From an uncultured bacterium (GTDB taxonomy: Bacteria > Hydrogenedentota > Hydrogenedentia > Hydrogenedentales > CAILVY01), in assembly GCA_937951485.1 (NCBI GenBank), contig CALEDJ010000010.1, forward strand, positions 51,350 through 115,349: 64,000 nt of DNA, written 5' to 3'. Each line of letters opens with the position of its first letter. The stretch's first letter is position 1. This document shows, one piece after another, positions 1 to 9,770 of the stretch. A model generated the notes under the pieces. That model did no database searches. It saw nothing but the letters and a program-made list of their open reading frames with translations, and was not told the DNA's origin. A program made the position numbers and the translations under genes.

Positions 1-1385
1 GCGCCGACCACATATTCATCGGCGTCCTCATCGAGTATGGCCGGGGCAAACGGCATGAAATCACTTCGCGCCAACGAAACGTTCAGCCGTTCCACCAAAG
101 TGCGGTCCGTAGTCGGCGCGAGGATGGACCGGTTGCCCAGGGCGCGCGGTCCCCACTCCATCCGATCGCGGAATCGCGCGACAATCCGCCCTTCTGCCAG
201 CAACGCAGCAATGCGTGATTCGATGTTCTCACAGCGGAGATAGGGGAGTCCCGACTGTTGCAAAGCGCGTTCCATCGCCGGATCGTCGAAGGTGTCGCCC
301 AGGAATACATCACGCAGTGGAGTCGGCGGGAAATGCTGTTCCGCGCAAACCGCGCCCAGCGCCAGCCCGCCGTCGCCCATGTTGGGATATACGAAAAGCA
401 TGTCGCAATCATCCAGCGCATGCAGCCGTTGATTGAGTTTCACATTTGCGAAGACGCCGCCCGCCACCGCAAGTCGCCGAAGGCGGGTTTCGCGGAGCCA
501 CCATTTCGCCACGGCGATAATGCCTTCCTCCAGGACCGCTTGCGCCCACGCAGCCACATCTTCGCGCGAATGGCGCGCGCACAGGGTATCGCGCAACCAC
601 CGCACGGCGCGCACGCCATGCGGGCCGACATAGCGCAGCCTGCCTTCTTCGAGCGCGAATGGGGAAGGCTCATTCACGCGGGCCGGGTCGCCGCCCGCCG
701 CCAGTCCGGTGAGTTTTCCTTCATCGCGGCAGGCCATAAACCCCATGGCCGATGCCAACGCTTCGAAGAAAAGCCCAAAGGAGTCCATTGCGGCGGCGGC
801 CCAGAGCCGCTCAATCCCCCCACCCGCCTGCGCGCGGGATACCGTCATGGACAACCCGTCCCCCATCCCGTCGGCGGTGAGCAGCAATGCCTCCTCATAT
901 CCAGAAGCCCACCACGCGCCGGCGGCATGCGCCAGATGGTGCTCGACGAACCGGAGGGGAACGCGGCGCAGAGGCGGCGGCAAGGTTCGGCGGGTCGCCG
1001 GAGCCAACAGGGGACGTACAATGCGGCGTAGAGGTGATTTCTCAGAGGTCCGCGAGATGGGCGTCAAAAATGTCGCAAAATCCAGCATTCGGCTGACCCG
1101 TGTGTCGCCTTTGCTGCGCTTGGCCTCAAAAATCCAGTCATGCAACCGGGGAAAAAGCCGAACCACAAAGGGTGGGGTCATGTGGCCGGCAATGCAAATC
1201 TGGTCAATGTCCTGTGGCGCGATACCGGTCTGCTCGAACAGCGCCGCGAGGGAATGCCGGGGGAAGCCGCCCTCGTTTTTGCGCCGCGTGAAGCGCTCTT
1301 CATTGGCGGCATAGACCACGCGCGGCCCGTCGCACAGGGCGACCCCGGAATCAAACAAATCTTCATTGACGCCAAGAATAATCAT
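1..1385 (-). CDS. Carbamoyltransferase, NodU/CmcH/TobZ family (C-terminus beyond window)
   Basis: The family transfers a carbamoyl group from carbamoyl phosphate, via carbamoyl-adenylate, to a hydroxyl of a sugar, antibiotic or Nod factor; the acceptor here cannot be told. About 461 residues are visible of a family length near 570-610; the end lies left of the window. The start ATG at 1383-1385 opens MIILGVNEDLFDSGVAL, the usual N-terminal strand of this family. HHLAHAA (His149, His150, His153) matches the conserved metal and catalytic histidines and is followed by a DGMGDG turn. Near the visible end, EWGPRALGNRSIL and FMPFAPAIL match the C-terminal YrdC-like region. It lies 185 bp downstream of a Gfo/Idh/MocA dehydrogenase on the same strand, which suggests sugar-derivative chemistry. 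Plus-strand open frames here are shadows. Confidence 0.9.
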   Translation of the reverse strand, partial: MIILGVNEDLFDSGVALCDGPRVVYAANEERFTRRKNEGGFPRHSLAALFEQTGIAPQDIDQICIAGHMTPPFVVRLFPRLHDWIFEAKRSKGDTRVSRMLDFATFLTPISRTSEKSPLRRIVRPLLAPATRRTLPPPLRRVPLRFVEHHLAHAAGAWWASGYEEALLLTADGMGDGLSMTVSRAQAGGGIERLWAAAAMDSFGLFFEALASAMGFMACRDEGKLTGLAAGGDPARVNEPSPFALEEGRLRYVGPHGVRAVRWLRDTLCARHSREDVAAWAQAVLEEGIIAVAKWWLRETRLRRLAVAGGVFANVKLNQRLHALDDCDMLFVYPNMGDGGLALGAVCAEQHFPPTPLRDVFLGDTFDDPAMERALQQSGLPYLRCENIESRIAALLAEGRIVARFRDRMEWGPRALGNRSILAPTTDRTLVERLNVSLARSDFMPFAPAILDEDADEYVVG

Positions 1386-1570
1386 ATGGTGGCCAGGCCA
1401 GATGCAGGTATCAGTTGATTTTCACAAAGATGCGCGCCGTGACGCGGGAACATCCACGCTTATTGTCTGCATTGGACATGTGTTTACGTCTTTCAGTGAA
1501 CTAAGGAGGCATGTCCTCTGAAACAGCATTTTCCGTCAATTTATGCCGCTGTTCTGAAATGGCGGCGGTT

Positions 1571-2560
1571 TCAGATTTCCATGGGATACGTCAACCCCCA
1601 CTCGGCGCGGATGCGGTCGAGGGTTTCCATAATACTCAGGGTTTCCTCCCAAGGCATGATATCGCATTCCAGACGCCCGTCGCGCATGCAGTCCTGGGCC
1701 GCGGCGGCCTGGTAATTGTAGCCGTTACCGGTCATCGGCAGCACCGCATGCTCCGGTTCTCGGCCGTGCACGGTCAAAGTGGCGCCGCGGCTGTGCCAGA
1801 ACGGGGGATGCACCCGGATCATGCCGTCCGTGCCCATGATGAGCGCATCCTGCGGGGTATTGGTGCGCACGGCGGAATGCAGCACGGCGAGCCGCCCGCC
1901 GCTATAGCCCAGCACATAGGCCCCCTGCTCGTCCACGCCGGTTTCGCCGAGATGCGCCAGCCCGGCCACCCGGTCCGGCGGCGCCCCGAAGACCATCGAA
2001 GCGAAGGAGACGCAATAGACGCCCACATCCAGGAGGCCGCCGCCGGCATATTCCGGCGCAAACAGGCGGCTTTCCTCGTTCACCTCGGCCCGGAAACCGA
2101 AATCCGCCTGCACCATGCGCGGCTCGCCGATACGTCCCTCCGCCAGCCATTGCCGCACCTGCCCCATGACCGGCAGGAACCGGGTCCACATGGCTTCCAT
2201 GCAGAACCGATTTGCCGCGCGCGCCGCCTGAAACACTTCCTCCGCCTCGCGCCGGTTTACCGTGAAAGGTTTCTCGCAGAGCACCGCTTTGCCGGCGCGC
2301 AGGCAGCGGATGCTTTCCGCTTTGTGCATGGGGTGCGGCGTGGCCACATAGACGATGTCTACATCAGGGTCTTCGGACAGCGCTTGATATGAGCCGTGAG
2401 ATCGGGCGAATCCGTGTTTCCTGGCAAACTGCGCGGCGCGCCCCGCATCGCGCGAACCTACTGCCGCGAGTCCCGCATCCGGCAGCGCTCTCAAACCCTC
2501 GGCGAATTTGTGGGCGATGTTCCCAGGCCCCAAAATGCCCCATTGTATAGTCTTTGTCAT
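1571..2560 (-). CDS. Gfo/Idh/MocA family NAD(P)-dependent oxidoreductase
   Basis: Soluble dehydrogenase of 329 residues, probably acting on a sugar, cyclitol or dihydrodiol. The N-terminus WGILGPGNIAHKF is the Rossmann GxGxxA dinucleotide-binding loop. CEKPF carries the conserved catalytic-site lysine (Lys97) of the EKP motif. The later region, GGLLDVGVYCVSFASMVFG, is the usual C-terminal alpha/beta domain signature (G-x-L-x-D-x-G-x-Y). I chose the ATG at 2560 because AGGAGG stands seven bases upstream and the preceding in-frame 37 residues lack family character. It is probably the first gene of a unit with the carbamoyltransferase downstream. There is no signal peptide. The substrate is unknown. 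Confidence 0.9.
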   Translation of the reverse strand: MTKTIQWGILGPGNIAHKFAEGLRALPDAGLAAVGSRDAGRAAQFARKHGFARSHGSYQALSEDPDVDIVYVATPHPMHKAESIRCLRAGKAVLCEKPFTVNRREAEEVFQAARAANRFCMEAMWTRFLPVMGQVRQWLAEGRIGEPRMVQADFGFRAEVNEESRLFAPEYAGGGLLDVGVYCVSFASMVFGAPPDRVAGLAHLGETGVDEQGAYVLGYSGGRLAVLHSAVRTNTPQDALIMGTDGMIRVHPPFWHSRGATLTVHGREPEHAVLPMTGNGYNYQAAAAQDCMRDGRLECDIMPWEETLSIMETLDRIRAEWGLTYPMEI

Positions 2561-2667
2561 GTAGCCTCCTGATCCGCATGTCTTGTGTTGACCCACGCCA
2601 GAAGCCTTTATGAAACCTGACCATCGCTCCAAATAGCAAGTGGAAACAGACAGACTCAATTTTCGCG

Positions 2668-2692
2668 ACATCTGCGCGTTTCGCGCAGATGT
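2668..2692. repeat. Perfect 11-bp stem hairpin
   Basis: The arms ACATCTGCGCG and CGCGCAGATGT pair perfectly around a TTT loop. No T-run follows on either strand, so it is not an obvious intrinsic terminator. It lies about 110 bp upstream of the dehydrogenase start and could be an operator or a repeat remnant. Confidence 0.6.
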
Positions 2693-2750
2693 TTGGTGAA
2701 GGGTGTGCTCTACCTGTGTATTGTGCGATGTTTCTATGGATGCAAGGCGC

Positions 2751-2838
2751 CGTCACCCCCGCGAAAGCGGGGGGCCAGACAAAAGTGCAGGCACCGGAAA
2801 CGTGATTGCTGGATTCCCGCCTGCGCGGGAATGACGGG
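2751..2838. repeat. dRS3-like intergenic inverted repeat pair
   Basis: Two short palindromes, CACCCCCGCGAAAGCGGGGG and ATTCCCGCCTGCGCGGGAAT, stand about 36 bp apart, each flanked by GTCA/TGACG-type ends. The second matches the ATTCCC-N8-GGGAAT form of small dispersed repeats known from Neisseria and many other genomes. Confidence 0.7.
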
Positions 2839-3007
2839 AGGGATGGCTTTGGGTATGATGTCCAATGCATGTGGCTGCGGCCATGCCGCGCCATGCAATT
2901 GTGAAATGGGCTTTTTCTTCGCATACAAGCGGGAAATATCCTTCATCTTCCATGATGCTGATATCAAAAGTGTCCATTTCTTAACCCCCCGGGGGATTTT
3001 GCTCTGC

Positions 3008-3034
3008 TTGACAAAAAGCCCTTCATACTATAGA
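3008..3034 (+). promoter_or_regulatory. Possible sigma-70 promoter of the kinase gene
   Basis: TTGACA at 3008-3013 is a perfect -35 box. TATAGA at 3029-3034 is a fair -10 box, but the spacer is only 15 bp. It lies about 90 bp upstream of the chosen kinase start. Confidence 0.4.
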
Positions 3035-3123
3035 GTGGGATCAACCCCAAGAGCAGTATGCTTTTGCCCTCAACGGGGGTCCTTCGGTTAAACGTCGGCA
3101 TCACGACAGGGGTGCGTAAATAC

Positions 3124-6100
3124 ATGGACAAGGATAGAAATCTTCTCTTTGGGGTCTTGGCGGTGCAATTCAAGGGGGTATCGCCGACGCAGTTGGTGCA
3201 GGCGGCCGCCGCCTGGATCACCGACCCCTCCACGCCATTGGCGCATCGTCTTGTGGAACAGGGCGTGCTGAGCAATGCGGACAGGGAATTCCTGGAACAC
3301 CTGGTGGATGAGGCGGTCAAAGCGCACGGGGGAGACGCTGTGGAGACCCTGGCGTCGCTTGGGGGGATGGAGCAGGTGCGCAAGTCTTTCGGGGATGCGG
3401 CGGAATCCTTGGGATTGGATGCCCTGCAGACGCTTTCTATGTCAGGCGGCGCGTTTTTCAACCGTTCCGGTCAGGAGGTGACGGGCATCAAGGAGCCGCC
3501 GGGCCGCTATACCCTGCTTTCTCACCACGCCAGAGGTGGGATGGGGCGCGTGCTGCTGGTGCACGATGAGTATCTGGGACGGGACATCGCCCTGAAAGAA
3601 TTGCTTCAGGCGACTTCCGGCAGTGTCGCTTCGAAAAAAGCGGGGCATCCGGCCAGGTCCTCGTCGGTGACGGCGCGTTTCCTGCAGGAAGCCCGAATCA
3701 CCGGGCAACTGGAGCATCCTTCCATTGTTCCCGTTTACGAATTAGGGAGACGCGACGACGGCACGCCTTATTACACGATGAAACTGGTGAAGGGGAAAAC
3801 ATTGGCGCAGGCCCTGCACGACTGCAAGACGCTGGGCGAACGCCTGCAACTCCTGTCGCATTTCCTGGATTTGTGCCAGGCCATCGCCTATGCGCACAGC
3901 CGGGGCGTGATTCACCGCGACATCAAGCCCGGCAATGTCATGGTCGGACAATTCGGCGAGACGGTGGTGTTGGACTGGGGACTCGCCAAGGTGCGCGATG
4001 TCGAAGATGCGAATATCGAAGACATCCGGGATACGCTGCATTATCTGACCGTCAACGATGAGGAATCCCTCTGCAAGACGTCTTACGGACGCGCGTTGGG
4101 CACGCCGCAATACATGCCGCCGGAGCAGGCCGAGGGGCGCATTGACGACATTGATGAACGGTCCGACGTCTATTCCCTGGGTGCGGTTCTTTACGAAATA
4201 CTGACGGGGTCGCCGCCGTTCAGCGGCAAGAATACGCGGGACGTGTTGAACCAGGTGGTTCGCAGCGACATAACCCCGATTTTGAAGGCAGCACCGGATG
4301 CACCGCCGGAACTGGCCGGCATCTGCGCCAAGGCCATGCAGCGTGACCCCAAAGACCGTTATCAATCCGCCATGGAACTGGCGGATGATGTGCAGCGCTT
4401 CGTAACGGGCCGCCTGGTCAGTGTCTATGCTTATTCGTTTCGGGAAATCCTGCTGCGGCAGTATCGGCGGCACCGGGCGGCAGTCAATGCGACCGCCGCC
4501 TGCCTGTTCTTTTTGATGGTGGTGGGCATATTTTCGTACATCAGCATCTGGAACGCCCGGAACCGTGAACGGGAACAGCGAATCATCGCCGAAGAGAAGA
4601 CCTATCTGTCCCAAATCCACTCTGTACAAGCACTTCTGGGCAAGGCGGATTACGCCGCGGCCAATCAGGTGCTGTGGCAAACCGATCCCCAACGCCGGGC
4701 CTGGGAGTGGGGCTATCTGCTGAACCGGGCGAATCCGGACCTCTATACGGTGGAAACGCCGGGGTCGGGCGTTCATGTAACCTTTTTTTCTCCGGATGGA
4801 ACGAAAATGCTTACCCTTTCAGGCGCGGAGTCTGCGGCGATCCGGGACCCCATGACAGGTCAGGCGTTGGTCACCCTTGAGGGCGAACCCACCTATTTCA
4901 CTTCCCAGTGTTTCAGTCCGGACATGACCAAGGTGGCGGTCGGCAGTCTGGAAGGGCTTCGGGTGTGGGACATGGCGACGGGGCGGCAATTACACAACAT
5001 TCACACTTCGGCAGGCGTCTTTTCCATGGTGTTTGATGCGACATCCTCCCGCCTCTTCGCGGGCTGCGGCGACAATGTCATTCGCGGATGGGACATCGGA
5101 ACGTCGGGGCCGGAGCAGGCAGGCGAATGGCGGACCACCTCGCGGCCTGTGTATGCGCTCACGTTCTATCCCGGCAATGACCGCATCATGGCGGGCATGG
5201 GGGAATCAGGTGGAGGAGTGTTCCAGGTCTGGTCGTTTCCGGAATGGAAACCGGTATTCAGCGGGAAGGGCATGATCCCGTGCCTCAGTCCGGACGGCGC
5301 CGTGATAGGAACCGCCGAGCATGCGATGATCTTTTTGTATGACGCTGACACGGGCGCGCTCGTGCAAGAGATAGACGCGCGGCAGGATTTCATTACGGAC
5401 CTGCGTTTCAGCAGCGACGGCGCCCGGTTTGTCACCTCCGCGCGCGATGGCACGGTGATATTGTGGGATACGCGAAGCGGAGAACGTTTGCGCACTTACT
5501 ATCATCAGAACCCCGTCCGTTACGCGTTCTTTGTCGCGGATGACTGCTTTGTGCTCTCATGCACGATTGACATGGAATTGTCGCTCTGGTCCATGGAACG
5601 GGATGAGGCGATATACGAGGTTCGGGCAAGAGGACCGGGCTTGATGAACGCCCATGTGTCGCCTGACGGACGGCTCCTGGCGCTCGCCACCACCGACCAG
5701 TTTTTTCAGATATGGCATGTGTTCGGTCCAACGGGCATGCGGCCCGTGGCGTACCAGTTGCCGCAGCGGCCCAATGCCACAAGCGGGGTTCGCCATCTCA
5801 CGTTTTCCCGCACAAAAGAACGTTTTGGCGTGAGTTGGGGCGATTCCACATACACTGTCTTTGATACGGAAAAGATGACGACCCTGGCCCAATACCTGTG
5901 TCCGACGCCGTTCATCGCCAATTACCTGGCGATCGATCCCGAAGGACGACGCGTGGTGACGGTGATTGACAGCATGATTCCAATTGTATGGGACGTTGAC
6001 ACGGGAACCATGCGGCGTGCATACCGCGCACATGATGCTCAGGTCTTGGCCATCGCCTGGAGTCCGGATGGCCGCCATATCGCTTCGGCGGCGTCCGAAG

Positions 6101-7467
6101 ACGGCGTGCATCTATGGGACCCGGATTCCGGCAAGACAGAACGCGAAATCACAGAACATGACAGCGTTGTGATGGACCTTCAATTCAGCCCGGACAGCGC
6201 CGCGCTGCTTATCGGGTTCATGGATGGCATCGCCGCCCTGTTCTCGGTCGCCACGGGGCAGCGCATGGCCGTATTCGAACACCCGTTCCCCGTGCTTGCC
6301 GTGGCCTTCAGCGAAAGCGGGGAGCGCATTGCCGTCGCCACCGCCGACGCAAAGATCCATGTCTGGGATGTGCAGCGTCGTGAATTGCTGGGCATGCTCC
6401 AAACAAGCGGCTACATCGGCAAAGTGCATTTCGCCGCAAGGCCGATGGCGGTTGCATTTACGCATGATGACCGGTATATCCTGACGCGCTGCAAATTTGT
6501 CGAAACCACCCTCTGGGATGCGGCATCCTTCACGTCGCTCGCGACATTTGGCGTTTCGGACCATGTGGAATTCCTTCCCGATAACCGTTCGGCTATCGCC
6601 ATTGACATGGATGGCGTTCTCAAGCGCATCGAAACCACGCCCTGGTCTCCCGCACAACAGGCCATGCTGCCGCGAGAAGAACTACTCCGCCACTACGGTG
6701 AGTATCGGCAGGAACAAGCACGGCGCGCCCCGCCGCCCAGACAACTGCCCGATAATGACACATTCCTCGTTCCGTTGGGCGCGGCGACACTGCTAAACGC
6801 CGTCAAAGCGTTGCATTCGGAGATCGCATATTCGCAATTTCAGGCCGTTTCCCCGGAAGAAGACCGGTATGTAGTCCCCATGCCTCAGTCCTGGGCCTCC
6901 TATTGTCTGGGACTGCAAATCGGGGACCGCATCACCCATCTCGACGGCAAAGCGCTCTCCGGGCGCTGGGACACCCGGATCAGGCTCGAACAACTGGCGG
7001 CGGCCTTGGCGCAATCGCCAGACCCCGCGCTGGAATTGACCATCTCACGGTCAGGACGTTCCCTGACATTCAAGTATCTGACGCTCCCGATGAAGCGGCG
7101 CCGGGAAACCGTGACCATGACGCGCACAACAGCGCTCGCTTTTGTGGATGCCGCCTGCGCCGTGCTGCCCAACTGCGTCGAGTTCTGCCAACCCTCTCCG
7201 CCGGGAATCGCCTTTCTGTTCCCCGCCCCGCTGACGCCAGGTGTTCAAGACCTTTTTTATCAGGGAGGGCTCATGACCGGAGACATTGTCACGGATTTTA
7301 ACGGAAAACGCGCTGAGCACTACGATGAACTCCGGCAGTATCTGGTTGAATTGCGTCAGAAAATCGAGACCGGGGAATCCAGCAGGTTCACAGTTCATGT
7401 GCTGCGCGGTCTCTTCAGTGAAATCGAAATAACCTATAGCGTTTTATCCGACATCAACTCCCATTAG
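3124..7467 (+). CDS. Membrane Ser/Thr protein kinase with WD40-type propeller and C-terminal PDZ-like repeats
   Basis: A 1447-residue signalling protein. An N-terminal helical region of about 130 residues is followed by a Hanks-type kinase domain. It shows GGMGRV in the glycine loop, ALKEL with the ATP-binding lysine, HRDIKPGN with catalytic Asp266, and DWGLAK (Asp284) in place of DFG, a form common in planctomycete kinases. GTPQYMPPEQ is the activation-segment end. One membrane helix follows (about residues 453-475), then many WD40-like blades (SPDG...WD) to about residue 1170. Two PDZ-like stretches close the protein (GLQIGDRITHLDGKAL and GGLMTGDIVTDFNGK). The propeller and PDZ parts should lie outside the cytoplasm. 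ATG 3124 is preferred because AGGGG precedes it; an in-frame start 22 codons earlier is possible. Confidence 0.9.
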   Translation: MDKDRNLLFGVLAVQFKGVSPTQLVQAAAAWITDPSTPLAHRLVEQGVLSNADREFLEHLVDEAVKAHGGDAVETLASLGGMEQVRKSFGDAAESLGLDALQTLSMSGGAFFNRSGQEVTGIKEPPGRYTLLSHHARGGMGRVLLVHDEYLGRDIALKELLQATSGSVASKKAGHPARSSSVTARFLQEARITGQLEHPSIVPVYELGRRDDGTPYYTMKLVKGKTLAQALHDCKTLGERLQLLSHFLDLCQAIAYAHSRGVIHRDIKPGNVMVGQFGETVVLDWGLAKVRDVEDANIEDIRDTLHYLTVNDEESLCKTSYGRALGTPQYMPPEQAEGRIDDIDERSDVYSLGAVLYEILTGSPPFSGKNTRDVLNQVVRSDITPILKAAPDAPPELAGICAKAMQRDPKDRYQSAMELADDVQRFVTGRLVSVYAYSFREILLRQYRRHRAAVNATAACLFFLMVVGIFSYISIWNARNREREQRIIAEEKTYLSQIHSVQALLGKADYAAANQVLWQTDPQRRAWEWGYLLNRANPDLYTVETPGSGVHVTFFSPDGTKMLTLSGAESAAIRDPMTGQALVTLEGEPTYFTSQCFSPDMTKVAVGSLEGLRVWDMATGRQLHNIHTSAGVFSMVFDATSSRLFAGCGDNVIRGWDIGTSGPEQAGEWRTTSRPVYALTFYPGNDRIMAGMGESGGGVFQVWSFPEWKPVFSGKGMIPCLSPDGAVIGTAEHAMIFLYDADTGALVQEIDARQDFITDLRFSSDGARFVTSARDGTVILWDTRSGERLRTYYHQNPVRYAFFVADDCFVLSCTIDMELSLWSMERDEAIYEVRARGPGLMNAHVSPDGRLLALATTDQFFQIWHVFGPTGMRPVAYQLPQRPNATSGVRHLTFSRTKERFGVSWGDSTYTVFDTEKMTTLAQYLCPTPFIANYLAIDPEGRRVVTVIDSMIPIVWDVDTGTMRRAYRAHDAQVLAIAWSPDGRHIASAASEDGVHLWDPDSGKTEREITEHDSVVMDLQFSPDSAALLIGFMDGIAALFSVATGQRMAVFEHPFPVLAVAFSESGERIAVATADAKIHVWDVQRRELLGMLQTSGYIGKVHFAARPMAVAFTHDDRYILTRCKFVETTLWDAASFTSLATFGVSDHVEFLPDNRSAIAIDMDGVLKRIETTPWSPAQQAMLPREELLRHYGEYRQEQARRAPPPRQLPDNDTFLVPLGAATLLNAVKALHSEIAYSQFQAVSPEEDRYVVPMPQSWASYCLGLQIGDRITHLDGKALSGRWDTRIRLEQLAAALAQSPDPALELTISRSGRSLTFKYLTLPMKRRRETVTMTRTTALAFVDAACAVLPNCVEFCQPSPPGIAFLFPAPLTPGVQDLFYQGGLMTGDIVTDFNGKRAEHYDELRQYLVELRQKIETGESSRFTVHVLRGLFSEIEITYSVLSDINSH

Positions 7468-7554
7468 CCGTAAGAGAGCGGATGTCGGTCACCATAGACT
7501 GGAAAGCGCATTGGTGAATCACAAGGGACCGAACATAAAGAAGGAGAAACAGGG

Positions 7555-8367
7555 ATGCGAAAGGGCAAGAGCGCAGTATTTGCAGTGCTGGGCGTGTGCA
7601 TGATGCTGAGCGGCTTTTGTGCGGCCCAGCCCGGGGAGATTCAGGAGATTTCCTGGCAGGAGGTTGAACGGAACGCGAGTGATTTCACGATATCAGACTG
7701 GGGGCCGAATACCTATCTGACCTGTTACCTGATGGCGGAGTTGTCTGTCGGCCAATTGTTCGCGCCGACCACGAAAATCAGCACCGTCGTCGAGCAATGG
7801 AAGGTAAATTGCGACAAGATGGAGACGAACGGCAGGGTTTCACCGGAAAGTGTGGCAAGAACCAGAGCGGCCTTGGATAACTTAAGCGCAGCGATTCAGG
7901 ATGCAAATATCCAGTGGGCCTACAGGGACCTGTACTTTCAGAACTGGGATGATGCGGCGCTCGCGCCTGTCAAGCGGGAATTGGAGCACTTGAAGGCGGC
8001 GGGAGTGAACCTGGCTTTTCTGAACTTCAGGCACAAGGACCAGTTTGACTCCGTGATCGCCAACCTGCACCGGCAGGGTTTCTGTGATTGGGAATTGGCG
8101 GATTTCTTCTGGACGCCCGCTTCTCCGAGGTTCAAGGACGATGCCATCAACGCCATCAGCGACGCCCTGCATGAATACCGCGTGCTTATCGGCGAGATGC
8201 CCGACCTCTACGTCTATAAGACAGACGGCACGGCGTACCGCGTATCGGACCCGGATATCAGAAACATGTGCTGCAGCAACACCACTCGAAAGTGCGTTAC
8301 GACCTATCCCAAGGTATGCACGATGTGTGGTCTGTTTTGTTGCACCGGGAGTCAGTGGTGTTCATGA
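7555..8367 (+). CDS. Exported protein with an eight-cysteine C-terminal tail, function unknown
   Basis: A 270-residue protein I do not recognise. Residues 1-24 form a clear Sec signal peptide ending CAAQ. The middle is helical and rather acidic, with repeated aromatic residues. The last 32 residues hold eight cysteines (CC, C, C, C, CC, C), set off by Thr, Ser and Lys, like a small disulfide-bonded knot. AAGGAG precedes the ATG. It starts 87 bp after the giant kinase with no terminator visible between, so the two are probably co-transcribed. The tail could be a binding or toxin-like module, or a metal site. Confidence 0.75.
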   Translation: MRKGKSAVFAVLGVCMMLSGFCAAQPGEIQEISWQEVERNASDFTISDWGPNTYLTCYLMAELSVGQLFAPTTKISTVVEQWKVNCDKMETNGRVSPESVARTRAALDNLSAAIQDANIQWAYRDLYFQNWDDAALAPVKRELEHLKAAGVNLAFLNFRHKDQFDSVIANLHRQGFCDWELADFFWTPASPRFKDDAINAISDALHEYRVLIGEMPDLYVYKTDGTAYRVSDPDIRNMCCSNTTRKCVTTYPKVCTMCGLFCCTGSQWCS

Positions 8368-8396
8368 CATCAGCGCCCCCTGTTTTCAAAACCCGC

Positions 8397-8425
8397 GCCG
8401 GGAAACGGCTCTGCTGTTTCCCGGC
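8397..8425. terminator. Hairpin between convergent genes
   Basis: A perfect 10-bp stem (GCCGGGAAAC and GTTTCCCGGC) with a 9-base loop sits in the 66-bp gap between the convergent Cys-rich protein and DUF1559 genes. It has no T-run, so it may be a weak two-way terminator. Confidence 0.5.
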
Positions 8426-8433
8426 AGCGCAAT

Positions 8434-9504
8434 TCACTCCCCGAAGAAATAGTTGTTAAGGGTTGTTATGGCGTAGGCCATGACCCGGGTGACCGGATGT
8501 TCGCCGGGGAATCTCAAGAATTCAACGTGCCCGTCCAGATACAGGACATTCGCGCCGCCGGGAAGATGATTGAACCCGTCCCGGCCGATATTCAAAGCGG
8601 TGCGGTCCCACATGATGGGCAGGGTGCTCTGCGCCATGGCGCTTGCGGCCGCGTTATTGATGTCCGTAATCAGGAACCGCTCGACGCCCTCCCGCAGGCG
8701 GTAGAGATGACGGGTCGGCGTGCCCGGCGTCGGCTCATCGAAGGAATAATCCTTATCATAGATTTGCAATTCATTGTTGTAAGACGCGGGCAAATGCGGA
8801 AAAAAACCTTCCCCCCATCGATCTCCGAGAATGCCCCCGTAAGTGTCAGGATCGAACATTGTATTCACAAAGGCGGTGCTGACCGCCGCATCCGGTGGAT
8901 TGGCATTCGGGTCCGCGCCCGGCCGTACCACGTACTCGCCGAGAATGGTCCAGCCAAAATATGCGTAACTGTCGCGCTCTGAGGGATCCCATACGCTGTT
9001 GCTGGGATGGCAGGGGTCTAACGGCATATCGAGGTCATCCCCGTATCGCCAAGTGCAGACCTGGTAGGTAGGAGAAGACGGACACTGTATGATTTTGATG
9101 TCCGTCATGTATTCCGGATACATGGATTGCACATCCGGAAGAAACGACGTCACATTGGGAGCCGAACAGGTGCATGAAAAATCAGGGCAGTAAGTTGAAA
9201 GCATCGCCTCTGTGCTTATGTCGCCTAAGTACCACGTCGTTTCGTTCGCTTTCATCGTGGGAAACTTCTCGCCGGGCGCCTCGTTGGCGTACATCTTGAA
9301 AATGATGCCGAATTGCTTGAGGTTGTTCTGGCATTGCGAGCGCCGCGCCGCTTCGCGCGCCCGCGCCAGCGCCGGCAGCAGAATCGCCGCCAGAATGGCG
9401 ATGATGGCGATGACCACCAACAACTCGATAAGGGTGAACCCCCTGCCCAATGTGTCTTCAAGAATGGGAGATATTTTTGTTCCAATTTTTCTAGATTTTT
9501 GCAT
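8434..9504 (-). CDS. DUF1559 (SBP_bac_10) prepilin-like secreted protein
   Basis: A 356-residue type II secretion/pseudopilin-like protein. The N-terminus carries the prepilin peptidase site RG|FTLIELL (Gly22/Phe23, with the +5 glutamate Glu27) followed by a hydrophobic helix [17 protein letters not shown]. The next residues, [18 protein letters not shown], and the C-terminal block [16 protein letters not shown] (H-x9-DG type ending) are hallmarks of the large prepilin-like families in Planctomycetota, Lentisphaerota and relatives. The ATG at 9504 is chosen over an upstream in-frame start because GGAGAG precedes it and a pseudopilin leader follows. It may be a surface or pseudopilus component; its exact function is unknown. 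Confidence 0.9.
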   Translation of the reverse strand: MQKSRKIGTKISPILEDTLGRGFTLIELLVVIAIIAILAAILLPALARAREAARRSQCQNNLKQFGIIFKMYANEAPGEKFPTMKANETTWYLGDISTEAMLSTYCPDFSCTCSAPNVTSFLPDVQSMYPEYMTDIKIIQCPSSPTYQVCTWRYGDDLDMPLDPCHPSNSVWDPSERDSYAYFGWTILGEYVVRPGADPNANPPDAAVSTAFVNTMFDPDTYGGILGDRWGEGFFPHLPASYNNELQIYDKDYSFDEPTPGTPTRHLYRLREGVERFLITDINNAAASAMAQSTLPIMWDRTALNIGRDGFNHLPGGANVLYLDGHVEFLRFPGEHPVTRVMAYAITTLNNYFFGE

Positions 9505-9538
9505 ATATAATTCTCTCCGCCATAAAAAATATAATTGA

Positions 9539-9556
9539 ACTACCTCTATAGGTAGT
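9539..9556. promoter_or_regulatory. Small inverted repeat upstream of the DUF1559 gene
   Basis: ACTACC and GGTAGT pair around a TATAGA-like loop, 35 bp upstream of the minus-strand start. It may be an operator overlapping the promoter of the DUF1559 gene. Confidence 0.35.
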
Positions 9557-9770
9557 GTACGCAGTCTCATATGGAAATGCAAGTTTTTTTTCAGGCGCTG
9601 GCCAGGTCGGTCTCCTTTGGGAAACAGCAACGCCCGGATAGCGCCGCGCGCGATTGGCGCGTTGGACGCTATGTCGGATGTTCTGTCAGTATCCGCGCAT
9701 CAATCGCCAGTGGATTCGTGGTGATACTTCAGCGGAACGGCGTAAATTTTCGGAGAGTGCCGTATGGCCT

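Larger units (their letters stand above)
2561..3123. other. Divergent intergenic region with two repeat structures and a promoter-like site
   Basis: This 563-bp gap separates the minus-strand dehydrogenase from the plus-strand kinase gene. It holds a perfect hairpin at 2668-2692, a dRS3-like inverted repeat pair at 2751-2838 and a promoter-like site at 3008-3034. Short open frames across it follow the repeat and do not look coding. Confidence 0.6.

Noticed and set aside
258-1031. Long plus-strand open frame over the carbamoyltransferase
   Set aside because: The minus strand carries clear NodU-family motifs over the same bases; the plus frame is a GC-rich shadow.
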